Below the pieces are notes generated by a model that saw only the letters and a program-made list of their open reading frames with translations, searched no databases and was not told where the DNA came from. Source: JBEBGV01 sp040081265 (GTDB taxonomy: Bacteria; Acidobacteriota; Vicinamibacteria; Vicinamibacterales; UBA2999). Taken from it: DNA of 57,214 bases. The position numbers and the translations under genes were made by a program. The stretch spans positions 1 to 57,214 of the forward strand of contig JBEBGV010000029.1 in NCBI GenBank assembly GCA_040081265.1. The letters run 5' to 3'. Of this stretch, positions 17,609 through 24,482 are shown in pieces. Positions within the stretch are counted from its first letter, which is position 1. Every line of letters starts with the position of its first letter.

Positions 17609-18712
17609 ATGCCCAGTGCCAGTACCCTTCAGGAACCGACGCGTGTTGAGGTGTCGGCAGGCACCCACGGCTCGACCATCTGGATTGGAGACGGGGTCGC
17701 AGACCGGCTCGGCGACCTGCTGGACGAGCACCGCCTGGGCAGTCGGCGATTCCTCGTGTCGAACCCGACCATCTGGAAGCATCACGGCGCCAGATTCGCG
17801 GGCCTCAGCAGCGAAGACCCGATCCTCCTCAGCGACGGTGAGCGTTTCAAAACCCTCCAGTCGGTCTCGCGTATCTACGAGGCCCTGATCGGCGCAGGAG
17901 CGGACCGCGGCAGCACGCTGATTGCGGTTGGCGGTGGCGTGATCGGTGACACAGCAGGATTCGCGGCCGCCACCTTCCTGCGGGGCATTTCCCTCATTCA
18001 CGTGCCGACAACCCTGCTCGCTCAGGTGGACAGCTCGATCGGCGGCAAAGTCGGCGTCAACCATGCCCTCGGGAAGAACCTGATCGGAGCCTTTCACCAG
18101 CCTCGCGTCGTGGCGATCGATCCGACGCTGCTGAGCACCCTGCCGAGACGCGAGTTTCGCTCAGGCCTCTATGAGGTCGTGAAGTACGGCGTCATTGCCA
18201 GCCGGGAGCTGTTCGATCGCCTGGCGACGCGTACCAAGCGGATCCTCGCGAAGAATCCCGATGATTTGCTCCCGTCGATCATCGAGTCGTGCCGGATCAA
18301 GGCCGACGTCGTTTCGCGTGATGAGCGCGAGGGCGGCCTGCGACGCATCCTCAACTTCGGTCACACTGTCGGCCACGCGCTGGAATCGGTCACGCAGTAC
18401 CGCCGATTCCGTCATGGCGAGGCCATCGCCTACGGGATGATTGCGGCCGCGGACCTGTCGGTCAATCGCAGGGTGCTGGCACCCTCCGATCGGGATGCGA
18501 TCAAATCGCTCATCACCTCACTCGGCTCACTCCCGCATGTGAACGACCTCCCGATGGCGGGAATCCTCGAGGCCGTGGGGCGTGACAAGAAGGTGGTGAA
18601 TGGGCGGCTGCACTTCGTGCTGGCCTCAGCCATTGGCGCCACGACGACGGTGAGCGACGTCAGCGAGGACGAACTCAGGACGGTCCTGTCCGGCCTCGGA
18701 CTGAACGCCTGA
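17609..18712 (+). CDS. aroB: 3-dehydroquinate synthase
   Basis: A 367-residue NAD- and metal-dependent enzyme converting DAHP to 3-dehydroquinate in the shikimate pathway. Motifs: LIAVGGGVIGDTAGFAAATF for NAD binding, HVPTTLLAQVDSSIGGKVGVNH, KNLIGAFHQP, and the zinc ligands in GLYEVVKYGVI, NFGHTVGHALE and RHGEAIAYGM. The ATG at 17609 gives the usual length; an earlier frame start would run into nadB's start region. It is convergent with the NtrC-type regulator. No other aro gene is adjacent. Confidence 0.95.
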   Translation: MPSASTLQEPTRVEVSAGTHGSTIWIGDGVADRLGDLLDEHRLGSRRFLVSNPTIWKHHGARFAGLSSEDPILLSDGERFKTLQSVSRIYEALIGAGADRGSTLIAVGGGVIGDTAGFAAATFLRGISLIHVPTTLLAQVDSSIGGKVGVNHALGKNLIGAFHQPRVVAIDPTLLSTLPRREFRSGLYEVVKYGVIASRELFDRLATRTKRILAKNPDDLLPSIIESCRIKADVVSRDEREGGLRRILNFGHTVGHALESVTQYRRFRHGEAIAYGMIAAADLSVNRRVLAPSDRDAIKSLITSLGSLPHVNDLPMAGILEAVGRDKKVVNGRLHFVLASAIGATTTVSDVSEDELRTVLSGLGLNA

Positions 18713-18722
18713 ACGCGCCGCA

Positions 18723-20150
18723 CTAGACCTCGAGCTGGTAGTCCCTGATCTTCTGCATCAGGGCCTTGTAGCCAATCTGAAGGGCGCTGGCCGCTTTGAC
18801 CTTGTCGCCCGCGTGGTCGCGCACGGCGCTGACGATCTTTCGCCGTTCCACCTCGCTCGTCACGCGCTGCAGCGCCTCGGGCAGGGTGCCGGACAGGTCG
18901 ATGCCTTCCCAGGGACTGGTCGGCACCGCGATTGCGGCCGCCCTGACCGCGACGTTGAGGTGCCTTGCGAGGATGGTGTCGCCCTCACACAGGATGACGG
19001 CGCGCTCGATGCAGTTCTGCAGCTCGCGGACGTTCCCCGGCCACGGATAGGTGCGTAGCTCTGTGAGCGCCGACGGGTCGAGGGTCAGCAGCTTCTTGTT
19101 GAGTTCACGGCAGTACCGCTCGACGAAGTGCCCTGCCAGGGTCAGCACATCATCTCCACGTTCGCGCAGCGGCGGCACGACGATGGGGAAGACCGACAAC
19201 CGGAAGTAGAGGTCTTCCCTGAATCGACGTTCGGCCACAAGGGTTCGCAGCTGCCGGTTCGTCGCTGCCACAACCCTCGCATCGACATGAATCGACTGCG
19301 TTCCGCCGACACGTTCGAATTGTTTCAGTTCGAGCGCGCGCAGGATCTTGGCCTGGAGCAGCAGTGGCATCTCGCCAATTTCGTCGAGAAAGAGCGTCCC
19401 GCGATGGGCGAGCTCGAATCGCCCCGGCTTTCGCGCTGACGCGCCCGTGAAGGCGCCCTTCTCGTGACCGAATAGTTCCGTCTCGAGCAGGGTGTCGGGA
19501 ATTGCCGCGCAGTTGATGGCGACAAACGGTCCGTCGGCGCGGTTGCTCAGCGCGTGGAGGGCACGCGCGAAGAGTTCCTTGCCCGTGCCACTTTCTCCTT
19601 CGATCAGCACCGTCGTGTCGGTGGCGGCAGCGCGATGCAGCTGCTGAGACACCTGGTGCAGACGCGGGTCGTCACCGATGATCCGGGGCGCGCCGTGTCG
19701 TGCCGCGCGCTCCTCCTTCAGCAGGACATACTCCGAGTGCATCCGACGCTGAGCGATCGCGCGCTCGACCATCAGCAGCAGATGTTCGGGGTCCACGGGT
19801 TTGGCGAGAAAGTCGGTCGCGCCATCACGCATCGCAACGACTGCGTCCTGAATGCTTCCGAAGGCAGTCATCACCACCACCGGCAGCTCGGGATCAATTT
19901 CCTTGGCGGCCCGGAGCACACCGAATCCATCGCCTACGGGGAGCTTGAGATCGGTCAGGACGACGGCCGGGCGGCCGTGACGGATCTGCTCGAGAGCCTC
20001 GGTCTCGTCGCGAGCTTCGAGCACCGTGTGCGCGTGCGCTTCGAGCGCATGGCGCAACATCGTCCGAAGCGAGTCGCGATCTTCGACCAGGAGCACCGGG
20101 AACGTTGGAGCCGGGGGCGCGATCGCCCCTGCAGTTGCTAGCGCGCCCAT
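18723..20150 (-). CDS. NtrC-family sigma-54-dependent response regulator (second, non-PilR)
   Basis: A 475-residue regulator with a receiver domain (phospho-Asp about 67 in LTDLKLP, VVMTAF, LAKPVD), an AAA+ activator domain (Walker A GESGTGKELF, the sigma-54 contact loop GAFTGASA, LFLDEIGEM, FRLSVFPI) and a C-terminal Fis-type helix-turn-helix (DKVKAASALQIGYKALMQKI). It should activate sigma-54 promoters when phosphorylated. No kinase is adjacent; the orphan-looking kinase at 29825-31093 in the same strand and cluster is a likely partner. Its start overlaps the end of the upstream coiled-coil gene by 13 bases, tying it to the minor-pilin operon. Confidence 0.9.
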   Translation of the reverse strand: MGALATAGAIAPPAPTFPVLLVEDRDSLRTMLRHALEAHAHTVLEARDETEALEQIRHGRPAVVLTDLKLPVGDGFGVLRAAKEIDPELPVVVMTAFGSIQDAVVAMRDGATDFLAKPVDPEHLLLMVERAIAQRRMHSEYVLLKEERAARHGAPRIIGDDPRLHQVSQQLHRAAATDTTVLIEGESGTGKELFARALHALSNRADGPFVAINCAAIPDTLLETELFGHEKGAFTGASARKPGRFELAHRGTLFLDEIGEMPLLLQAKILRALELKQFERVGGTQSIHVDARVVAATNRQLRTLVAERRFREDLYFRLSVFPIVVPPLRERGDDVLTLAGHFVERYCRELNKKLLTLDPSALTELRTYPWPGNVRELQNCIERAVILCEGDTILARHLNVAVRAAAIAVPTSPWEGIDLSGTLPEALQRVTSEVERRKIVSAVRDHAGDKVKAASALQIGYKALMQKIRDYQLEV

Positions 20151-20767
20151 CCTGCAGGGACGCCTGCCCTCCGGGCTTCGTCGGAGATGGTCGTGAGTTC
20201 GGCCTGGTACCTGGCCATGTCCTTCTTGACCCGGTCGAGTTCGGCGAGGGCCTTCTCGCGGTCGGCGGTGATCTGCGAGCGCTGGGCGGGATCATCACGG
20301 TTGACGAAGTCGGTCGACAACGCCGCCACGCGCGCCTGCAGGGCGCTCTCGAAGGTCATGGAACGCGCCAGGCCCTCCCTCGCGGCCGCGACGCGATCGT
20401 GCCAGTATTTTTCGGTCTTCCGTTCATCGATCTTGTCCGCGGCTGGCGTCGGGGCACTGCCAGCCCCACTACCGGCCGCGCTGGCGTCCGACGTCGCCGT
20501 CGGCGTGCTGTCGGCCGGCGACGCATTCACCTTGTCGAGGCTGGGAGGCGGCGTCAGCGTCGTTCCGGGCGCAGGTGGCGCGGCGGCGGGTGACGGTGGC
20601 GGCACCGGCTTCAGGTCGTCATTGGTGAAGACCTTGCCCTTCGCGGCAACGGCCTGCCGACGAGCAGCCTCTTGACGGGCGACGTCGGCAAGAGCCTGCG
20701 CTGACGCAGTGGGGACGGCCCCGATGGTCATGGTGCACAGTACGGCAACGGTCCAGGTGAACTTCAT
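20138..20767 (-). CDS. Secreted coiled-coil protein of unknown function
   Basis: A 209-residue protein with a signal peptide (VAVLCTMTIGAVPTASAQA), then an Ala/Arg-rich helix (ADVARQEAARRQAVAAKGK), a Pro/Ala/Thr-rich low-complexity stretch (about 55-110), and a long charged helix (about 118-200) with heptad character ending in ELTTISDEARRAG. No known family is recognised. The opening VARQEAARR followed by KVFTNDDL resembles small periplasmic proteins I associate with this phylum, but without function. GGAGAA lies before the ATG. It sits between the minor pilins and the NtrC-type regulator. Confidence 0.75.
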   Translation of the reverse strand: MKFTWTVAVLCTMTIGAVPTASAQALADVARQEAARRQAVAAKGKVFTNDDLKPVPPPSPAAAPPAPGTTLTPPPSLDKVNASPADSTPTATSDASAAGSGAGSAPTPAADKIDERKTEKYWHDRVAAAREGLARSMTFESALQARVAALSTDFVNRDDPAQRSQITADREKALAELDRVKKDMARYQAELTTISDEARRAGVPAGWAR

Positions 20768-20839
20768 ACGTCGATTCTCCAGCCTCGTTCAGCTTCCACG
20801 CTGACTCCTTGATATTGTCGGCACCAACCTCCTTCTCCT

Positions 20840-21559
20840 CTATGGACGAAGTTCACGCCACGCGATGATGCGCAGTTCCGTCCCGACGCGCTCGACGACC
20901 AGCTGAACCGTACGACGGGCGACCCCGGGGCCATACGCACGGCCGGTCACCAGGAGCACACCACGCCCCGGGTTATCAGCGGTCGCGCCGTCGTGGGAGG
21001 GGCTGCCGTCGGTCTCAGTGGGGTCGTCAGCAACCCAGGAGGCCACATAGCCGCGCAGCGGATAGGGGTCGTCAGGAAACAGCGCGGCCAGCGGACCGTA
21101 GCCGAACAGGCGCCAGCGCGGGTTGTTTGCCCCCCAGGGCCGCTCCGCCGACGCGCGTGACACCTCGGCGTCGCTGCATCCGGTCGGGTTGCCGCAGGCC
21201 AGCTCCGATGTCTCCGCGTCCAGCGAGAGCTGCATGGCGCCCTCGAGCACTCTGACACCAGAGGGTGGCCCATCCGTGAATGTCGAGACGGCTCCTCCGA
21301 GGGCCGCATCCCAGTCGGCGGTTGCGAGGTCGAGCAACGCTCGACGAGCCACCGCGTCCGCCGCGCTCATGGCGGCAGCACCGTCTCGCCAGCTCGCCGC
21401 GATACGGGTTTCCACCACACTCGTCAGCACAAGAGCAGCTACGAAGGCAGCGGTCGCGATAAGCACGACCAGCATCGTCAGCAGGGCAACGCCATCGGAC
21501 TGGCCGGCTCGGGTCGCCAGTCCGAACCCGGGCCAGCAGGTCTCCCGAGCGGCCGCCAT
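20840..21559 (-). CDS. PilX/GspK-like minor pilin assembly protein (set B)
   Basis: A 239-residue protein with a single N-terminal hydrophobic helix (GVALLTMLVVLIATAAFVAALVL) preceded by a short basic leader, then a soluble domain. The helix and the following ETRIAASWRDGAAAMSAADAV match the PilX N-terminal pattern, in which the helix packs into the pilus base or tip complex. The ATG at 21559 begins one base after the stop of the PilW-like gene, which decides the start over the longer open frame. Last of the pilV-pilW-pilX set B. A classical G|FTLIE cleavage motif is absent, as is usual in PilX relatives. Confidence 0.75.
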   Translation of the reverse strand: MAAARETCWPGFGLATRAGQSDGVALLTMLVVLIATAAFVAALVLTSVVETRIAASWRDGAAAMSAADAVARRALLDLATADWDAALGGAVSTFTDGPPSGVRVLEGAMQLSLDAETSELACGNPTGCSDAEVSRASAERPWGANNPRWRLFGYGPLAALFPDDPYPLRGYVASWVADDPTETDGSPSHDGATADNPGRGVLLVTGRAYGPGVARRTVQLVVERVGTELRIIAWRELRP

Positions 21560-21560
21560 G

Positions 21561-22763
21561 TCAACGCCCGAACGACAGGTTGGCGGGAGCAACATCGAAC
21601 ACGATCTCCTGATCAGGGACGAGGCGTTCCGCGGTGGTGGAGCTGCCACCGCGGAGAAAGAAGGCACTCGCAGCACCTCGAAGCGCAGATGAGGCGACCT
21701 GCAGCCTGAGGGTGGCGCGTACTCGACGCACGCGCAGCAGATCAGCATCGTACGCATGAGGGTTGCCTGCGTCCGGGCACCAGGGTCCATCTCTGAGCGT
21801 GGCGGGATCGAGCGTGACCAGCACCCGCCCTGTCGACAGGGTCGCCAGCCTCGGCACGTGCTCACCGGCAGCGATCTGGAAGACACAGTTCTCGCCCGCT
21901 GGCCAGGTGTCGTCCGGATCATCCACGACCGCGAGCGGTGGCGACGGGCCGTAGGTCGTCCACGGCCCCCAGGTATTGTCGAGGGGAACGCCCAGGCGCT
22001 GCGGGGGCAGCGGCTCGCCGAAGTACTCGAACGACACTGACTCGACGTGCTCGACTATCGGGAACTCAGCCACAAACCCGTCATACCGCGACAACTGCGA
22101 GATGCCCTGCGCGTCGACTCTCAGCGAAAGCACGTCCACCCTCACCTCGCTGACGACCGCGCCAGGGCTGTACGCAAACCTGAGACCGGGCGCATCGATG
22201 GTCACGGTGCTGCCTGCAGCCGATTCCACGGTGACAAGATCCCATCGGCCCCGGCGATCGAACACGACGGCACTCGTGCCGGGGCCAAACCCACAGACCG
22301 TTGCGGAGGACGGCGGTGGGCAGCTGGCAGGCCACTCGAGGGTCAGGAACGTTGCGTCAACCGCAGCGCCGTCACGGAGAACAGCCTGCGCGCCGGTCAG
22401 AGGAACGGAGAGCACCGACAGCACGTCGGGGCGATATCGCACCCCTGACTCGGGGTCGTTGCGCAGCCGGCCGATCCGGTACGGAAGCACCGAAGCGACG
22501 TAGCGGCCCAGCGACCCGCGGGTCGCCCCCACCAGCGGGCCCGCCCCTGCCTCGTTGAGCGCTGACTGGATCTGCTCCACAGCCACCCGAGTGCGCTGCT
22601 GCAGGTCGGCACGCTCCGGCTCGGCCTGCAACGTGCCCTGGAGGCGTTCCACCAGGCCGAGGACCGACGCAACGAGGACGGTGAAGATTGCGGCTGCCAC
22701 TAGGGCCTCGATGAGTGTGGTGCCAGCGGACGACGCGAGCCGGTGAAGGCGTCGGCGACTCAC
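21561..22763 (-). CDS. pilW: PilW-like minor prepilin (set B)
   Basis: A 400-residue prepilin-type protein. The leader MSRRRLHRLASSAG precedes TTLIEALVAAAIFTVLVASVLGLVERL, a type IV pilin helix with the conserved Glu; the soluble part has the PilW-like DLQQRTRVAVEQIQSALNEAG segment. The residue after the cleavage-site Gly is Thr rather than Phe. The GTG start (22763) overlaps the stop of the upstream PilV-like gene as GTGA. Minor pilins of this type prime pilus assembly and sit near the tip. The C-terminal region is not recognisable. Confidence 0.8.
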   Translation of the reverse strand: MSRRRLHRLASSAGTTLIEALVAAAIFTVLVASVLGLVERLQGTLQAEPERADLQQRTRVAVEQIQSALNEAGAGPLVGATRGSLGRYVASVLPYRIGRLRNDPESGVRYRPDVLSVLSVPLTGAQAVLRDGAAVDATFLTLEWPASCPPPSSATVCGFGPGTSAVVFDRRGRWDLVTVESAAGSTVTIDAPGLRFAYSPGAVVSEVRVDVLSLRVDAQGISQLSRYDGFVAEFPIVEHVESVSFEYFGEPLPPQRLGVPLDNTWGPWTTYGPSPPLAVVDDPDDTWPAGENCVFQIAAGEHVPRLATLSTGRVLVTLDPATLRDGPWCPDAGNPHAYDADLLRVRRVRATLRLQVASSALRGAASAFFLRGGSSTTAERLVPDQEIVFDVAPANLSFGR

Positions 22764-23257
22764 GGCACCACTCCTGTCTGGATTGACGTGAGCCGTACGA
22801 CGCCGAAGGGAGTGGCATCAGCCAGCGCACCCGATATGAGTCGCCTGACGCGCTCGACTGACACCTCAATGCCGACCGCCCGTGGGTCGGCCACACTGGC
22901 GACCGGTCGAATCGACCACCTTCGAACGAAGACCGCGTTGCCCGGGGGCAAGCCTCCCTGAGAGAGGGACTGGCCGGCTCGATCGAGGTAGTCGAAGGCT
23001 CCGGGCGCCGCACGGTACGAGGCATCGGCTGGCGTCATCGCCTGCGAGCCGGCCACCGCCGACTGCAACTCGTTCAGCTTAGAACTTGCGAGGGTCGCCG
23101 CATAACCAGCATCACTCGACGCTGCGTTCGCGCGGGAGGTCACCAGCGTGAGTTGCGCGACCGAGCCAAGTCCCGTCGTCACAACGGCCAGCGCCACGAG
23201 AACTTCAATCAGCGTGAAGCCCTGCTCGGATCCCCTGATGATTCGTGCGTGTTCCAC
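22760..23257 (-). CDS. pilV: PilV-like minor prepilin (set B)
   Basis: A 166-residue prepilin with leader VEHARIIRGSEQG and mature N-terminus FTLIEVLVALAVVTTGLGSVA, the PilV pattern (IEVLVALxV), followed by NAASSDAGYAATLASSKLNEL. The start is taken as GTG 23257 because GGAGG (23265-23269) stands seven bases upstream; earlier in-frame starts at 23293 and 23275 lack a ribosome site. PilD would cleave at Gly-Phe. First gene of set B and overlapping the PilW-like gene by four bases. Confidence 0.82.
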   Translation of the reverse strand: MEHARIIRGSEQGFTLIEVLVALAVVTTGLGSVAQLTLVTSRANAASSDAGYAATLASSKLNELQSAVAGSQAMTPADASYRAAPGAFDYLDRAGQSLSQGGLPPGNAVFVRRWSIRPVASVADPRAVGIEVSVERVRRLISGALADATPFGVVRLTSIQTGVVP

Positions 23258-23442
23258 TGCCCTGCCTCCGCCCATGACGGAGGCAATAGCCACGCCGACG
23301 GCGCGTCCCGGCGGCGCTCAGCGAGAGTTCGAAGGTTTTCGAAGATATTGGTGAAGACGCGCCCGAGGGCGGGAACTTCGGTCTCTCGGGCGTGCAGAAA
23401 GTGCGATGCAACCGGCGGTGAGACGTCGCGATTTGCTCGTAC

Positions 23443-23547
23443 CTACCAGAGCGCCGTCAGCCGGCCGGCAGTCGGAATCGACACGGTGGCGAGAAACACG
23501 ATCAGCACAAGCAGTGCCGGCCAGTCACGGGTCACGGGGTTACGCAT
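23443..23547 (-). CDS. Small hydrophobic ORF, 34 residues
   Basis: Beginning six bases after the stop of the collagen-like gene is an ATG (23547) opening a 34-residue peptide, MRNPVTRDWPALLVLIVF then LATVSIPTAGRLTALW, with one membrane-spanning stretch. The upstream sequence has no strong ribosome site. It could be a small membrane peptide of the operon or chance. Nothing else coding is visible between 23258 and 23553. Confidence 0.3.
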   Translation of the reverse strand: MRNPVTRDWPALLVLIVFLATVSIPTAGRLTALW

Positions 23548-23553
23548 ACGAAC

Positions 23554-24444
23554 TCACTTCACCGAGAAGGGTTTCGGGTACGGGACCAGATCAAAGGACA
23601 GGGCCGGGGCAGCGAGAAGGGGCGCGGCCCAACCGCTCCCAGCCGTCGGTGCACACGTGTTGGGTTGGCCCGGATCGGACATGCCGAGGAAGGTCCCGAC
23701 CGCCGCAGGACTGCCTGCGTAGTAGCCGGTTGTCGCCGCCCGATCCATGACCTGCAGCAGCCGGAACAACGGCATCGGGCTCGCGTCGGCTGGCAGAAAG
23801 GGCTCGGTCAAGCACGCGGCATCTGCGTAGAGCATCGGATACCACATCGGCACCACGCCGTCGGTATCCATGGGAATCGCGAGCCAGGCTCCACCTTCCT
23901 TCCGCGCGACGATGGTCGGGTCTGACGCGCTCGCCTTGCTGACACCCACGACACTGCCGAGCACGTTGCCATTGCCGGCAACCACGATCATCGCGGCACC
24001 GGCACCGGGCTGGCCGGGATCACCCTTGAGACCCTGTGGTCCCTGAGGTCCCTCAGGGCCGGGAGGTCCCTGCGGGCCTTCGGGGCCGGCCTGGCCAGCC
24101 GTTCCGCCAGACGCCGTGCCGGCATCGACCACGCTCAGCAGTATCCACGCATCGTTGCGCCGCTGCCTGACCACGAGGCGGTAGGTGCCAGGCTTCAGAG
24201 TGGGAGTGAGGGCACGAAGTTCACGAGCCTTCACCGAGAGCAGTCGCAGTTGGGCACCGTTGAGCAAGACCTGCACACCGGGTGCGAACGCACCACCTTC
24301 GATCACCAGCTGCCCAGACCCAGCGTCCCTGCGGGCACCTGACAGGTGGAGACTATCAGCCTCGGCGACGCCAACACACACCATCAGCGCAACGACGCCT
24401 GCGAAGACCGCGCGGACGAACTGGTCTTGCATTCCATCCCTCAT
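23554..24444 (-). CDS. Secreted collagen-like (Gly-X-Y) repeat protein
   Basis: A 296-residue exported protein. After a signal peptide (about 11-30) comes a beta-sandwich domain of IPT/TIG type (31-108: LVIEGGAFAPGVQVLLNGA, TYRLVVRQ). Residues 114-149 are twelve uninterrupted Gly-X-Y triplets rich in Pro (GPEGPQGPPGPEGPQ, GLKGDPGQPG), a collagen-like triple-helix segment. A globular C-terminal domain of about 145 residues follows, with Cys residues. Trimerisation is expected from the triplets. The ATG at 24444 has AAGGAG eight bases upstream. It lies between two minor-pilin sets in the same direction, so a surface or pilus-tip role is plausible but unproven. Confidence 0.85.
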   Translation of the reverse strand: MRDGMQDQFVRAVFAGVVALMVCVGVAEADSLHLSGARRDAGSGQLVIEGGAFAPGVQVLLNGAQLRLLSVKARELRALTPTLKPGTYRLVVRQRRNDAWILLSVVDAGTASGGTAGQAGPEGPQGPPGPEGPQGPQGLKGDPGQPGAGAAMIVVAGNGNVLGSVVGVSKASASDPTIVARKEGGAWLAIPMDTDGVVPMWYPMLYADAACLTEPFLPADASPMPLFRLLQVMDRAATTGYYAGSPAAVGTFLGMSDPGQPNTCAPTAGSGWAAPLLAAPALSFDLVPYPKPFSVK

Positions 24445-24482
24445 CGGTACAGCTCCTTGTTTGGGGTCAGGCCGGACGTGGG

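Noticed and set aside
24001..24110. Short DNA repeats resembling a CRISPR or minisatellite array
   Set aside because: They are the coding sequence for Gly-X-Y collagen triplets in frame with the protein.
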